From contig JACKCR010000005.1 of assembly GCA_020633975.1 (NCBI GenBank), positions 310,001-374,000 of the forward strand: a stretch of DNA of 64,000 bases, read 5' to 3'. How positions within the stretch are numbered: position 1 is the first letter of the stretch; every line of letters starts with the position of its first letter. Shown piece by piece: positions 27,764 through 37,688 of this stretch. The notes under the pieces were generated by a model. It had not been told where the DNA came from. It saw only the letters and a list, made by a program, of their open reading frames with translations, and ran no database searches. The translations under genes were made by a program, and so were the position numbers. The DNA comes from Candidatus Eiseniibacteriota bacterium. Its GTDB lineage: Bacteria > Eisenbacteria > RBG-16-71-46 > CAIMUX01.

Positions 27764-28639
27764 CACCCCACTCTGCGGCTCCGCGGCTCCGGCACCAAGT
27801 ACGTCGCTACTTGGCGTCCCAAGCGTGTTGCCGGATCCCCCTGCGGGGGCCGCTCCAGACCCATCCCCCGACCCCGGTGCGGCTTCGATCGAGGGAAGCA
27901 TCGGCCCGATCGGGTCCTCGATCCATGCCGGTGGAGGCGAGCCCTTCGGCGTCGCGAGGAGGAGCTCGACGCGACGGTTCATCGAGCGGTTCTCGTCCGT
28001 GTCATTCGGCCGTAGTGGCCGCGTGTCCGCATAGCCGATCGCGAGGAGCTGCTTTCCGTCGAGTCCCGTGTTCTCGCGGAGATACCGAACGACGCGTGCG
28101 GCACGGGCCGCAGAGAGTTCCCAGTTCGACGGGAACGTCGCGTTCGAGATCGGGACGTCGTCCGTGTGTCCTTCGATCTGGAGCTCGTATGGATAACGCT
28201 CGAGCGCGGGCACGAGACGTGCGATGACCTCCAGCGCTTCGCCCCGTAGGTCCGCTTTGCCTGGGTCGAAGAGAAGCTGCCCGTCGATCCGTACCCTGAG
28301 CCCGTCGTCCGTCATCTTCGCAGAGAGAGGCCCGCCGATCTCCTGTACGAGAGCTTCGACTTCCTTCTCGACCCACCGACGCTCCCGTTCCTCGGCCGCA
28401 GACGCGATGCCGCTCGTGGGAGATGAGTCGAGCTGCGGATTGTCGAGTGTTCGGTCACGAGTCCCGAGCGCCGATTGGACCGAACCGACCAAAGAGCGGT
28501 ACTTCACGACGTCGAGCGTCGAGTAGGAAGCGATGAGGACGAAGAAAACGAGCAGGAGGCTCATGAGGTCGCCGTAGGTCATCGCCCACGCGGGGGCGCC
28601 CTCCTCGACTCGGGGGCGTCGAAACGGATAGTCCTGCAT
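27713..28639 (-). CDS. motB: MotB-like flagellar motor stator protein
   Basis: 308 aa from ATG 28639, with GAGGG upstream; the longer frame overlaps motA. One transmembrane helix (MSLLLVFFVLIASYS) follows the plug region, with the proton-binding Asp in TYGDLMSLLL. The OmpA-like peptidoglycan-binding domain (about 130-245) shows LQIEGHTDDVPIS, NWELSAARAARVVRYL and NRSMNRRVELLL. A Gly/Ser/Pro tail of about 60 residues is unusual for MotB. With MotA it forms the proton channel that drives flagellar rotation. The tail region overlaps the DUF2064 gene. Confidence 0.93.
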   Translation of the reverse strand: MQDYPFRRPRVEEGAPAWAMTYGDLMSLLLVFFVLIASYSTLDVVKYRSLVGSVQSALGTRDRTLDNPQLDSSPTSGIASAAEERERRWVEKEVEALVQEIGGPLSAKMTDDGLRVRIDGQLLFDPGKADLRGEALEVIARLVPALERYPYELQIEGHTDDVPISNATFPSNWELSAARAARVVRYLRENTGLDGKQLLAIGYADTRPLRPNDTDENRSMNRRVELLLATPKGSPPPAWIEDPIGPMLPSIEAAPGSGDGSGAAPAGGSGNTLGTPSSDVLGAGAAEPQSGVSENPEVGSTPTGPERP

Positions 28640-28646
28640 GCTGCCC

Positions 28647-29432
28647 TCACGCCGCCGGACGGAGTCGGTTCTCCGGCGGCTTCCCGGTCGTCTGACGGCC
28701 GTACCCGAGCAGTCCGTAGAGACGACGCTCGACCAGTCGCGGATGGTGTCCCGCGAGGATCGAAAGCAGGCCCTGAGTCGCGATCTCACGGGCCATCAGC
28801 TCCGCGCGCTGTCTCTCGGCCAGCTTGTCCGCGATCGGAAGGAACACGACGTAGGCGAGGAACGCGCCGTAGAACGTGGTGAGAATGGCCACGGCCATGG
28901 CGCCGCCGATCTTGGACGGATCGTCCATCTCACTCAGCATCTGGACGAGCCCGACGAGGGTTCCGATCATTCCGAACGCCGGAGCCGCTTGGCCGAGGGA
29001 CCGGAAGATGCGCTCTCCTCGATCGTGACGTTCCGCCTCCGCGGCGGTCTCTGCGCGCAACATCGACTCGATGACGGACGGCTCCGTACCATCGACCGCA
29101 AGCGAGACACCCCGCTTGAGGAACGGGTCCGTCACGCGGGTCTTCTCCATGGCGAGCAGGCTCTCCTTCCGCACTTCCTTGGCCAGAGCCCCCAGAATCG
29201 GAACGAGATCTTCGGGTCTTTCGGACCGAGTCCGGAATGCCTGCTTCAGCGCCTGCACCGTCCCGAGGAAGTTGGAGACCGGGAACTTCACGAGCGTCGT
29301 GGCAAACGTTCCACCCACGACGATGAGGAACGAGGGGAGGTTCCAAAATGCCTTCGGTGATTGTCCCAAGGCGATGGCCAGGACTACGAAGGCGACACCC
29401 AGCACGAGCCCAACCACGGTCCCGCGATCCAC
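28647..29432 (-). CDS. motA: MotA-like flagellar motor stator protein
   Basis: 261 aa, GTG start with GGGAGG seven bases upstream. Four transmembrane helices are visible: GLVLGVAFVVLAIAL, FLIVVGGTFATTLV, AAPAFGMIGTLVGLVQML, and AVAILTTFYGAFLAYVVFLPIA. The signature PAFGMIGTLVGL and the cytoplasmic charged loop for rotor contact are present. It lies seven bases upstream of motB. No other flagellar structural genes are in the window. Confidence 0.95.
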   Translation of the reverse strand: MDRGTVVGLVLGVAFVVLAIALGQSPKAFWNLPSFLIVVGGTFATTLVKFPVSNFLGTVQALKQAFRTRSERPEDLVPILGALAKEVRKESLLAMEKTRVTDPFLKRGVSLAVDGTEPSVIESMLRAETAAEAERHDRGERIFRSLGQAAPAFGMIGTLVGLVQMLSEMDDPSKIGGAMAVAILTTFYGAFLAYVVFLPIADKLAERQRAELMAREIATQGLLSILAGHHPRLVERRLYGLLGYGRQTTGKPPENRLRPAA

Positions 29433-29506
29433 GGATCCTCCCTAGCGGCCGGAGAACCGGCGATGAGACGTCCTCATGCCGGCCGCCGACGACGTTGCAA
29501 TGACCA

Positions 29507-31228
29507 TCAAGCTGCCGAACCGTGGCGCTGGCGTTCGCTCCGCGACTTGGGAAGTTGGAGCCGGATCGTCGGCACACCCTCTTCGTCCGAGTTCACGTGC
29601 AAGGAGCCTCGGTGGAACTGGACCGCATGCTGAACGAGCGCCATGGCATGGCTCCGGTCGTCCTCTTCCAGCCTCTGGACGAGTTGGCCGGCCCCGTCAC
29701 CTGACACCATCGGCTGGAGCAGGATCGTGAGGTCGGTCGTTTCCTTGAGAGTGACGACGACTCCCGTCACATGTGGGTCGTCGGTCACACGATCGATGAG
29801 AACTCCGAGGACGATCGACCACTTCTCAGGGTCGAGCTCGACTCTTCCCGTTTCCAGGTCCACACGGCGATCCACCTCGATGCCTCGCATCGAGAGGCGC
29901 GCACTCATCCGTGAGAGCGCTCGGTCGACGAGACTCGCAGCCCGAATGGAACGGTCTCTCCAGGTTACCTGCTCCGTACGGATCGACTCGAGCAAAGCGT
30001 GGACATCCGTCTGCGCCTGGAGCCACTCCATCTGGACCTCGAGCTGGAGAAAGTGATCGGAAACTCGCCCGATCGGTTCGATCTCCGAACGCAAGAGACC
30101 GAGGTGGCCGCGAATCGACCTGACATGCCGGCGCAGCGTCTCGGCCTCGTCCACGCCAAGGACGTACTCCTCGCCTACCGGAACCGGAACATCCTGGGAC
30201 CGCGCCTCGCGGGTCGCAAACTCTGCGCGGGTCGCGGACTCTGCGCGGGTCGCGGACACTCCGCCTGTCGAGTCCCCGCCGCCCTTCGTGGACGCCACGC
30301 CCTTCGTGCTGTTGCCGTTGGACGCCTCTTCACTTCGCGATCCGTTGCCTTTGGCCCGGCGGAACCGGACGAGCAAAGTCGGATCGACCTCGAGGTCGGG
30401 CTGGAGCTGCTGGACGGCCACCTCGTACGGCAGGAGCGCGCCATCCACCTCGAGCAAGATCTCCGCCGCAATCCGTCCTTCGGACTCTTCCGCCTTGAGG
30501 AGTGCCCGGTGCAGTGACTCCGATGCCTCGAGCCGGAGCGCCGCGCTGATCCGCTGGCCGAGAAGTTCGCGGCCGGTTCGGCGAAGGAGCCTGAGCGCAG
30601 ACTCGTTCGCGATTCGTACGACGCCGTTGACGTCGACGAGCAGAATCGATTCGCTCGTCAGATCGAGGACGGCGTCGAGATGTCGAGAAGCGGACTCGAA
30701 AGATCGATGCATGCGCACCGCGCGGTCAGACTCGTTGAGTCGACTCAGTGCCGCGCCAGCAAGGCGACCAAGGAACTGGAGATCCTGGGGCGACACCATC
30801 GTGAGTTCGTGCCGGGAATCGACTCGGAGGACACCGAAGCCGAGTACACCGTTCTTCGTCTCGAGTGGAAGGAAGAACTCGTCCTCGTAGAACCGCTCCG
30901 TGCGCAGTTCGGGATCCGGAGGTTGGACCGCAGACTCCGATCGTTCGAGCGCTTCCGGCGGCACGGGCCGCGCGTCTTCCTCGAGACACCGTTCGTTCCA
31001 GGCGCCGACGAACTCGTAGGTCCCGGTCTCGTGGCAGTACCGATAGAGACGGAACCGGAAACGGGCAGCTGGCGACGGAAGGAGTCTCGTGGCCAGAACT
31101 CGCGCGAGTGTGAATCCAATCGCATCGGGTCCAGTTTCGCTGTCGAGCAGCGCGTCGAGCATCGACGCATCCCAGCCGGCCCAGGCCACGACGCTCGCCT
31201 CCTTCTCGTCCCGCACGCCGATAGGCAT
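29507..31228 (-). CDS. GAF/PAS sensory protein with kinase-like but degenerate C-terminus
   Basis: 573 aa from ATG 31228, with GGAGG ten bases upstream. An N-terminal GAF-like region (about 30-200; FFLPLETKNGVLGFGVLRVDS) and a PAS domain (about 215-330; ILLVDVNGVVRIANESALRLL) are followed by a low-complexity Thr/Ser/Gly linker with ATRAE repeats (about 345-390). The last 190 residues look like a histidine-kinase dimerisation and ATPase layout (HVRSIRGHLGLLRSE, LGVLIDRVTDDPHVTGV). However, they lack recognisable HxxNP, DxGxG and GLGL motifs, so catalysis is unlikely. It is a probable signalling scaffold, located between motAB and an HDOD gene. Confidence 0.7.
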   Translation of the reverse strand: MPIGVRDEKEASVVAWAGWDASMLDALLDSETGPDAIGFTLARVLATRLLPSPAARFRFRLYRYCHETGTYEFVGAWNERCLEEDARPVPPEALERSESAVQPPDPELRTERFYEDEFFLPLETKNGVLGFGVLRVDSRHELTMVSPQDLQFLGRLAGAALSRLNESDRAVRMHRSFESASRHLDAVLDLTSESILLVDVNGVVRIANESALRLLRRTGRELLGQRISAALRLEASESLHRALLKAEESEGRIAAEILLEVDGALLPYEVAVQQLQPDLEVDPTLLVRFRRAKGNGSRSEEASNGNSTKGVASTKGGGDSTGGVSATRAESATRAEFATREARSQDVPVPVGEEYVLGVDEAETLRRHVRSIRGHLGLLRSEIEPIGRVSDHFLQLEVQMEWLQAQTDVHALLESIRTEQVTWRDRSIRAASLVDRALSRMSARLSMRGIEVDRRVDLETGRVELDPEKWSIVLGVLIDRVTDDPHVTGVVVTLKETTDLTILLQPMVSGDGAGQLVQRLEEDDRSHAMALVQHAVQFHRGSLHVNSDEEGVPTIRLQLPKSRSERQRHGSAA

Positions 31229-31251
31229 GGTTCTCTCGCCTCCTCCGCGGC

Positions 31252-32235
31252 TTACTGCAGGTTCAGTGCGCCGAGGAACGCCTGGGCCTTCTCCATCTCG
31301 CCTTCGAGATCCTGGAGTAGCTCGCCGATCCCCTTCTCGCCGAGATCGAGGTGCTCGAGAACTCGGGGGTCGATCCGTTCCATCGCACTGAGCGTGTAGT
31401 TGCTGTCCATCTGCGGCTCGGCATCGAGGAGCACGTCGTCCGTCTCCTCGACTGACTCGTCTTCGGTCGTGAGCGCGATCGACTCGGGAACTCGCTCTTC
31501 GGCGACATGACTCAGCTCGTTCGCCAGATAGATGCAGACCGCGAGTTCGGACGTTTCGAGCGCGGCAACCGGATCGTGGTGGACTCCGATGCCCTCCGCA
31601 ATGTGGGGTGGGAAGTTCCACTTCTGCGCAATGACCTTGCCGAGCTCCGCGTGGTCCATCCCGAGCACGGAGTGCTCCGCCGCATGCAGCGCGATCCCGT
31701 CCTTCTCTGCCAGGTCGAACGCTTGGCCGAACTCCTCGGGGAAGTAGTGATCGAAGACGATTCGCCCCATGTCGTGGATGAGGCCGGCGAGGAAGGCTTC
31801 TTCCGAATCGAGGTTTCGCTGCTTCTTCGCGATGAGGCGCGCAGCCGATGCCGTGAATACGGAGTGCGCCCAGAAGCGGCGACGATCGAAGCGCGGATCG
31901 TGCCCAGCGCCCGAGAATGCGTTGACCAGGCTCGTCGAGAGCGCGATGTTGCGAACGGTCCGATAGCCGAGCAGGATGACAGCGTGATTGATGGACGAAA
32001 CGCGTCGGTTGAGTCCGTAGAACGGCGAGTTCACGATCTTGAGGATCGCCGTGACCATCGACTGGTCCTTGCCGACCACTTCCGCGACCTGCTGGCCTGA
32101 TACCGTCGGACTATCAGCGAGGGCGATCACTTTCGAGACGACCGCGGAGAGCGCAGGAAGGCTCTGAAGTCGGTTCACGTTCCTGCGAACCCGCTCCTCG
32201 ACCGAAGTATCCGCGGGTCTCTGCTCGATCGTCAT
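31252..32235 (-). CDS. HDOD-domain signalling protein
   Basis: 327 aa, ATG with GAGGGG upstream. The HDOD domain covers about residues 20-225: LPALSAVVSKVIALADSP, ILKIVNSPFYGLNRRVSSINHAVILLG, and FLAGLIHDMGRIVFDHYFPEEF. HD-like residues are partly kept (GLIHDMGR) but the full HD phosphohydrolase set is not evident, as usual for HDOD. A C-terminal acidic region of about 90 residues is unassigned. HDOD proteins often act in motility, chemotaxis or c-di-GMP circuits, and linkage to motAB and a GAF/PAS protein fits that. Confidence 0.9.
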   Translation of the reverse strand: MTIEQRPADTSVEERVRRNVNRLQSLPALSAVVSKVIALADSPTVSGQQVAEVVGKDQSMVTAILKIVNSPFYGLNRRVSSINHAVILLGYRTVRNIALSTSLVNAFSGAGHDPRFDRRRFWAHSVFTASAARLIAKKQRNLDSEEAFLAGLIHDMGRIVFDHYFPEEFGQAFDLAEKDGIALHAAEHSVLGMDHAELGKVIAQKWNFPPHIAEGIGVHHDPVAALETSELAVCIYLANELSHVAEERVPESIALTTEDESVEETDDVLLDAEPQMDSNYTLSAMERIDPRVLEHLDLGEKGIGELLQDLEGEMEKAQAFLGALNLQ

Positions 32236-32546
32236 CGTATTCCCCTCGTGTTCTGCATCCGATGCCGATTCCCCCGGTCAGGGAAAGACGACCATCCCGG
32301 TGGGGACGGAAGTCCATCGCACCGCGTTCCCGGAGGGAATCCCCCTGTCCTGATGGGTTACCCGTCAAGGCTGGTATCGGAGTCGAAAAGGGGGAACTTG
32401 AAGCATCTCGCAGCTGGTGAAGCCTACGTAGTGCAGCAAGTAGAGGTCAGAACTTCCTGCCTAGACGGGCAGTTCGTTCCGCACCGACGGATCAGGAGAT
32501 TGCGCGGCCAACTCTCCTTCGACGAGAGGGCGTATTCCGCAGCCTG
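32236..32546. other. Intergenic region upstream of the HDOD gene
   Basis: 311 bases between two leftward genes. It should hold the promoter of the HDOD/GAF-PAS/mot unit and the 3' region of the amidase gene. A small TTCCC-GGA-GGGAA hairpin near 32327-32339 is the only structure I see. I could not identify a convincing -35/-10 pair, RNA gene or protein gene. Confidence 0.4.
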
Positions 32547-33947
32547 CTAGTTCGCGCTGCGCTCCGGGGCGAATCGATCGAAGTAGGCCTTCACACCCTG
32601 CCCCAGGGCATCCGCAAGCTGCTGTCGGTGCTCCTCCTTCTTGAGCTTCTCACGGTCGACCGCGTTGGATGCGAATCCGAGCTCGACGAGGATGGAAGGA
32701 ACCTGCACCGACTTGAGCACGACGAACGCAGCCTGTCGCACGCCGCGATTCTCCGCGAGGTCGCGCTCGACGAACGAGTTCAGCACCGCCTCCGCCGCGA
32801 GGCTGCTCCGGATCAACGTGTCGCTCTGCCGCAGACTGAGATTGAACGGAAGCTCCTGAGGAGCGTCGGAAGCCTCGGGCGAGGAGACCGCGAGTGCGGC
32901 GTTCTCGGCCTTGGCGAGCTCACGGCTCGCCTCGTCCGACGCGCCCCGCAGGGAGAGGAAGAACACCTCGACTCCGTGCGCATCGGTAGCCTCTGCCGCA
33001 TTGACATGGATGGACACGAAGAGGTCCGCCTCGACTTCCTCCGCGAGCTTCATCCGCTGCCGCAGAGGAACGATCACGTCCCTGGACCTCGTCAACACAG
33101 GATGGACGCCCTCCATGGCGGAGAGAGCGCGGTGGAGCCGACGGGCCACGTCGAGACAGACGTCCTTCTCGCGCAGACCGGGGCCGGTCGCGCCGGGATC
33201 CTCGCCCCCATGTCCGGCGTCGATCACGACGACTCTCGGACCACGTCGCTCCGGCTCGGGCAGCAGCTCGCGCGGGGCAGGTTCAGACGGCGTGGCGTCT
33301 GCCTCTACGGTCGCGGCGATCTCGGTCTTTGCCCCGGCGGCAGCGTCTGCCACCGCCTCTGGAACCGTCTCCGACGGAGACGGCGCTTGTGGTGCCACTT
33401 CCTCTACGCTCTTCGTACTCTCCGCCGGGCCCGTCGCGCCGTCGGCAACGCCGGGTCGGGACTCCTCGGACTTGGAAGATGGCTCATCAGGCGCTGGCTC
33501 CGCGGCCTTGACGGGCTCGCCGCCAGCACTCCCCTTCGCCGAGGCAGGCAGCACGTCGAGAACCCAACGCGGGGGATTCGAGAGCGTGAAGATCTTGATG
33601 TCCGAAGCCGCGCTCATCTGGATTGCGAGCCGCAGCCCCGCGTCACCTTCCGCCTCGAGCTTGGCGGTCGTGATCCGTCCCACACTCTCCAGATTGGTCG
33701 TCGCGGAGTCACCTAGGCGGACGCCGGCAAACAGGACGACAGCGCCGCGCTCCGTTTGCTCGGCAACGCGCCACGTAGCGCCCTCGGACGCCAAGTCCAA
33801 GACCAGCCGGGTCCGCTCCGGAGTCACACCGGTGCGCAGCTCGCGTACTTCGATCGCCGCCACCGCGGACACGACCGATACGCACGTCTGGACGAGGAGG
33901 GTCAGCCCCGCGAGTATCGCGAGGCGCTTGAGGCTGAATCCGTTCAC
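32547..33947 (-). CDS. N-acetylmuramoyl-L-alanine amidase with AMIN domain (AmiC-like)
   Basis: 466 aa, GTG start with GAGG upstream. A signal peptide (LAILAGLTLLVQTCVSVVSAVAA) is followed by an AMIN domain (about 32-135; IEVRELRTGVTPERTRLVLDL), which targets septal peptidoglycan. A Pro/Glu/Ala linker of about 100 residues comes next, then Amidase_3 (about 240-460). Zinc ligands sit in VVIDAGHGGEDPGA, the Glu in REKDVCLD, and His in SIHVNA; the catalytic Glu is in ILVELGFASN. It cleaves the amide between MurNAc and stem peptide for daughter-cell separation. Confidence 0.95.
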   Translation of the reverse strand: MNGFSLKRLAILAGLTLLVQTCVSVVSAVAAIEVRELRTGVTPERTRLVLDLASEGATWRVAEQTERGAVVLFAGVRLGDSATTNLESVGRITTAKLEAEGDAGLRLAIQMSAASDIKIFTLSNPPRWVLDVLPASAKGSAGGEPVKAAEPAPDEPSSKSEESRPGVADGATGPAESTKSVEEVAPQAPSPSETVPEAVADAAAGAKTEIAATVEADATPSEPAPRELLPEPERRGPRVVVIDAGHGGEDPGATGPGLREKDVCLDVARRLHRALSAMEGVHPVLTRSRDVIVPLRQRMKLAEEVEADLFVSIHVNAAEATDAHGVEVFFLSLRGASDEASRELAKAENAALAVSSPEASDAPQELPFNLSLRQSDTLIRSSLAAEAVLNSFVERDLAENRGVRQAAFVVLKSVQVPSILVELGFASNAVDREKLKKEEHRQQLADALGQGVKAYFDRFAPERSAN

Positions 33948-34033
33948 TCGAGGTTCCTCGCATCCTTGCGGCCCCGTGTCAGGAAGACTCTAACAGGGTT
34001 CGGGGCCGAAGGGACGAGGGAATCGCGATCCGA

Positions 34034-34969
34034 TCACTCCCCAGCGGGCGCTGAAGGAGGAGTCACGATGTAGTGGGTGGGGTTCTGCGCAACCCCGTCG
34101 ATCCGCACTTCGTAGTGCACGTGAGGCCCGGTGGAACGGCCGGAGTTCCCCACTTCACCGATTACGTCGCCCCTCGAGACCGAAGCACCCGGTTCGAGGT
34201 CGCTGGCGGAAAGGTGCGCGTACCGAGTTTCGACCCCATCCCCGTGGTCCACGACGACGGTCAGCCCGTAGTCCCGCTTCGCTTCGACCGCAACCACGGT
34301 GCCCGCGGCGGACGCGTAGACGGGGGTTCCTTCCGGAGCCCGCATGTCGATCCCGTAGTGGAACGCTTCCTCACCCGTAAACGGATCCTCGCGCCATCCG
34401 TACCCGCTCGAGAGCGCATGGAGATCCTTCAACGGGGAAATCGTTGGGGTCCGGTCCAGTTTGTCGCGCCGGGTCGTGAGGAGGGCGATCGCTTCCTTGA
34501 AGCTGCGCCTCTGGAAGGCCACGCGCCGCTCCAGCTCGTCGAGTCGACGGGTCTGGTCCTCGACCTCGAACGCGAGGCCGGGCGTGTGCATCTCGTCCGC
34601 GATCGGATCGACCAAGAGCGGGCCTCCGACGCCGAGCCGACGAGATTCTTGGTCGATTGGGTCCAGACCGGCGAGGAGACGCGCCTCACGTTCCTTCTCC
34701 TCCGACTGGGCCACCTTCGTGGCAATCTGATCGAGCCTTTGGGCGACTTCGGCGACGTGATCGAGAAGACCACGGTTCTCTCTTTCGAGGGCGGCAACCT
34801 GGCTCCTGGATTTCTGGTGGAGGGAGAACATCCAGGCCCCGGAGAAGAGGGAGAGCATGCAGCAGCAGAGCCCGACGACAACCCAACGAATCCAAGACCG
34901 CCTCACGTGGAAGCTACGGATCTCGCCGCCGTCCTCCGGCACCAACATCACACGATACCGCCGGTTCAA
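34034..34969 (-). CDS. M23-family (LytM/EnvC-like) peptidoglycan endopeptidase, membrane-anchored
   Basis: 311 aa from TTG 34969, chosen because GGAGG lies five bases upstream; the first ATG further in has no ribosome site. A short basic cytoplasmic part (RRYRVMLVPEDGG) precedes one transmembrane helix (WVVVGLCCCMLSLFSGAWMF), then a long coiled coil (about 50-180). The LytM domain has HYGIDMRAPEGTPVYAS (first His and Asp zinc ligands) and GPHVHYEVRIDG (HxH). It should cut peptide cross-links or activate amidases. The upstream neighbour is the AMIN amidase, a partner known from EnvC-AmiB pairs. Confidence 0.92.
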   Translation of the reverse strand: MNRRYRVMLVPEDGGEIRSFHVRRSWIRWVVVGLCCCMLSLFSGAWMFSLHQKSRSQVAALERENRGLLDHVAEVAQRLDQIATKVAQSEEKEREARLLAGLDPIDQESRRLGVGGPLLVDPIADEMHTPGLAFEVEDQTRRLDELERRVAFQRRSFKEAIALLTTRRDKLDRTPTISPLKDLHALSSGYGWREDPFTGEEAFHYGIDMRAPEGTPVYASAAGTVVAVEAKRDYGLTVVVDHGDGVETRYAHLSASDLEPGASVSRGDVIGEVGNSGRSTGPHVHYEVRIDGVAQNPTHYIVTPPSAPAGE

Positions 34970-35215
34970 TAGCACCTCCAGGGCGCCGCCACGCCTCCAA
35001 CAAGGCTGGCACGGCCCGAGCAAATCTCACTGAAACCGTTGTCAGATCGACACTTGCGTGGCCAAGTGGGTGTTTGTGGCCACTTCGTGAAGCCTACCAA
35101 TCGGTTCGAAACCTGTCAATCGTCGGCTAGGAGTCGGTTCGGTGGGATCCGTGCAGGATATGGGCCAACTCGAGGCGACCCGATATCCGGCTCCCACCCC
35201 GTCTGCCCCCTCTCC

Positions 35216-36739
35216 CTATCGGTTTCCCCCGTCGAGATCCGTAGGAATGGCGACGAACCACCGCATCGGGCCTCGCTCGAGCCCCAAGACCAGGGGCCTT
35301 CGCTCTGCGACCGCCCTGTCACGCTGATCGCGGTACTCCTTCTCGGTGCGCATCTCGATCCCGTCAGCTTCGCGGATCCGATCCCCGGCTTCCACTCCCG
35401 CATCGGCAGCCCAGGAATCGGGCACGACTTCGCGAACGCGGATGCCGGCCTCTCCCGAGTTGGAGGCACTGTCCGGCACGGCCTCGACTTCCAGCCCCAT
35501 GCCGGACGGACGAACGGCGAGCTCGGGCGACTCCTCGGAAACGACGGGAGACTCTCGTTCGGCAAGTACCACCTGGAGCTCCAGCGGTTCCGCCCACCGG
35601 CGACCGCGAAGCGTGGTGGGAGCGTCGATCTGACTGCGGGCGACCTGAAGGCGGAACCCTGCGACGTCGTGAACCGTCTCGTCGCCGATCGTGAGAATGG
35701 CGTCGCCGGCGCGGAGTCCAGCCCGGGATGCCGGCGTATCCGGATACACCTCGCGGATGATCACTCCGTTGGACGAGGGCAACCCGAGCCCGCGGGCCAA
35801 GTCCAGGTCGATGTCCTGAAGGAGCACGCCGAGGTAGGCGCGGGGAACACGGCCGGCTGACACCAGCTTCTCCGCGACGTCGTACGCGAGTTCGATCGGG
35901 ATGGCGAACCCGATTCCGGACCCCTCGCCTCCAAACGCCGTGTTGATCCCGACTACCCGACCCCACGCGTCCACGAGGGGCCCACCGCTGTTGCCGAAGT
36001 TGATGGCAGCGTCCGTCTGGATGAAGTCCTGGTAGCTCGGCGCACCGCCTCGGATCGCCACTTCACTCCGACCCTTGCCGCTCACCACTCCAACCGTGAA
36101 CGTGCCGTCCAAGTAGCCGAGCGGGTTGCCCACTGCAGCCACCCAATCCCCGATGGACAGGTCGGCCGCACGCCCGAGCGAGAGCACCGGAAGGTCGCCG
36201 CCTCCACGGACCTCCAGCACGGCGACGTCGGTTTCCGGATCGGTGCCGACCACCGACGCATCGAGCGTCCGGCCGTCGGAGAAGTGGACCCACACCCGGC
36301 GTGCGCCGGCAACGACGTGGTTGTTCGTCAGCACGTAGCCGTCCGGATCGTAGACGAACCCGCTTCCGCTCGACGGGATGTCGAACTCACCTTCGGGTAG
36401 GTCGACGCTATCGTCGATCGCGGGATGCTCGAACCGCCGACGCACTTCGATCGAAACGACGGCGGGTCCGACGACCCGAGCGACGTCGGCGAAGTCTCCA
36501 TTCTCTGCCCCATCAGCTCGACGAGCGCGATTCCCGCCGGAGCCGTCGACCTCCCGGCTCAGCGACGTATCGCGCCCGCCCACTAGGCCGGGACTCCGAT
36601 CCCCGGCTCCCTTCCGGAAGGAGAAGGTGTCTCCGAGATCGATGACGCCGGAACCGATGAGACCGACCGTAGCGCCGAGAACCAGCACCAACCCCGTCCA
36701 TACGAAGAGCTTCACTCCGTCGACCCAGTCACTCCACAT
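35216..36739 (-). CDS. HtrA/DegP-like serine protease with two PDZ domains
   Basis: 507 aa, ATG with GGAGG upstream. An N-terminal transmembrane anchor (LFVWTGLVLVLGATVGLIG) comes first. The trypsin-like domain has the catalytic His in LTNNHVV, Asp in DPETDVAVLEV and Ser in NFGNSGGPLV. PDZ1 (about 300-390) has YLGVLLQDID and GVIIREVYPDTPASRAGL; PDZ2 is at about 410-490. It degrades misfolded envelope proteins in the periplasm. The anchored, two-PDZ form resembles DegP/DegQ more than DegS, although it keeps its anchor. Confidence 0.95.
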   Translation of the reverse strand: MWSDWVDGVKLFVWTGLVLVLGATVGLIGSGVIDLGDTFSFRKGAGDRSPGLVGGRDTSLSREVDGSGGNRARRADGAENGDFADVARVVGPAVVSIEVRRRFEHPAIDDSVDLPEGEFDIPSSGSGFVYDPDGYVLTNNHVVAGARRVWVHFSDGRTLDASVVGTDPETDVAVLEVRGGGDLPVLSLGRAADLSIGDWVAAVGNPLGYLDGTFTVGVVSGKGRSEVAIRGGAPSYQDFIQTDAAINFGNSGGPLVDAWGRVVGINTAFGGEGSGIGFAIPIELAYDVAEKLVSAGRVPRAYLGVLLQDIDLDLARGLGLPSSNGVIIREVYPDTPASRAGLRAGDAILTIGDETVHDVAGFRLQVARSQIDAPTTLRGRRWAEPLELQVVLAERESPVVSEESPELAVRPSGMGLEVEAVPDSASNSGEAGIRVREVVPDSWAADAGVEAGDRIREADGIEMRTEKEYRDQRDRAVAERRPLVLGLERGPMRWFVAIPTDLDGGNR

Positions 36740-36778
36740 GGCACCTCCTGCCGCGACGACACACGTCGTGTTTCCAGG

Positions 36779-37582
36779 TCAGATGGACGAGATCTCGTCG
36801 CGTTCCATCTCCGCGGGACCGAGCTCGGAAAGCCTCCGGCCATCCCGGCGCAGAAAGCGCGGCGTCCAGAACCCCATTCGATCGAGCCAGCCTCCAACCG
36901 AGGCCGCCAGCACACCGAACCCGTACGTGCAGCTTCGCCGGAAGTTGATGCTCGACGCTTCCGGAAAGTACTTCGTAGGACAGGTCACTTCTCCGATCCG
37001 GAAGCCGCGCCGGATGATCTGCACCAGCATCTGGTTGTCGAACACGAAGTCGTCCGAGTTCTCGAGCAATGGCAAGGTCTCCAGCACTTCTCGCGAAAAC
37101 GCTCGATAACCCGTGTGGTACTCCGACAGTTTGTAGCCGACGAGAAGGTTCTCGAATGCGGTGAGAAACCGATTCGAGATGTACTTGTAGAGCGGCATTC
37201 CGCCTCGCCGCGCCCCGACGCCGAGAATGCGAGACCCGAGCACTACGTCGAACTCACCGACCGCGATGAGCGACGCCATGGCGGTGACGAGTTTCGGCGA
37301 GTACTGGTAGTCCGGGTGCACCATGATGACGATGTCTTCACCGCCCCGGAGTGCTTCGGCGTAGCAGGTCTTCTGGTTGCCTCCGTACCCCCGATTCTTT
37401 CGGTGGAGGAACGTGTGGAGACCCAGACGCTGCGCCACCGCTACCGTCTCGTCCGCGCTCTGGTCGTCCACCAGGACCACCCGATCCACGACATCCCGCG
37501 GCAGCTCTGAACACGTCTGTTCCAACGTCGCCGCCGCATTGTATGCAGGCATGACGACGCACACCCGTTTGCCCTCGATCAT
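36779..37582 (-). CDS. Family 2 glycosyltransferase (dolichol-phosphate-mannose-synthase-like)
   Basis: 267 aa from ATG 37582, with GGGAGG upstream. The GT-A fold has [50 protein letters not shown] and the DxD-type [28 protein letters not shown] matches the DPM1-like acceptor region. There is no membrane helix at the C-terminus. It probably transfers a sugar to a polyprenyl phosphate or a lipid-linked glycan for envelope polysaccharide. It is divergent from the lpxH-like gene. Confidence 0.9.
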   Translation of the reverse strand: MIEGKRVCVVMPAYNAAATLEQTCSELPRDVVDRVVLVDDQSADETVAVAQRLGLHTFLHRKNRGYGGNQKTCYAEALRGGEDIVIMVHPDYQYSPKLVTAMASLIAVGEFDVVLGSRILGVGARRGGMPLYKYISNRFLTAFENLLVGYKLSEYHTGYRAFSREVLETLPLLENSDDFVFDNQMLVQIIRRGFRIGEVTCPTKYFPEASSINFRRSCTYGFGVLAASVGGWLDRMGFWTPRFLRRDGRRLSELGPAEMERDEISSI

Positions 37583-37688
37583 CCGACCTCCCACGGAAGG
37601 AACGAGGCTACGCGGAGTCCGGCGAGGGGGTCAACCTCGGGCAAGCGCCGGATCTCCGCACTCGACATCCCCCGAGCCAGCCCCGACA

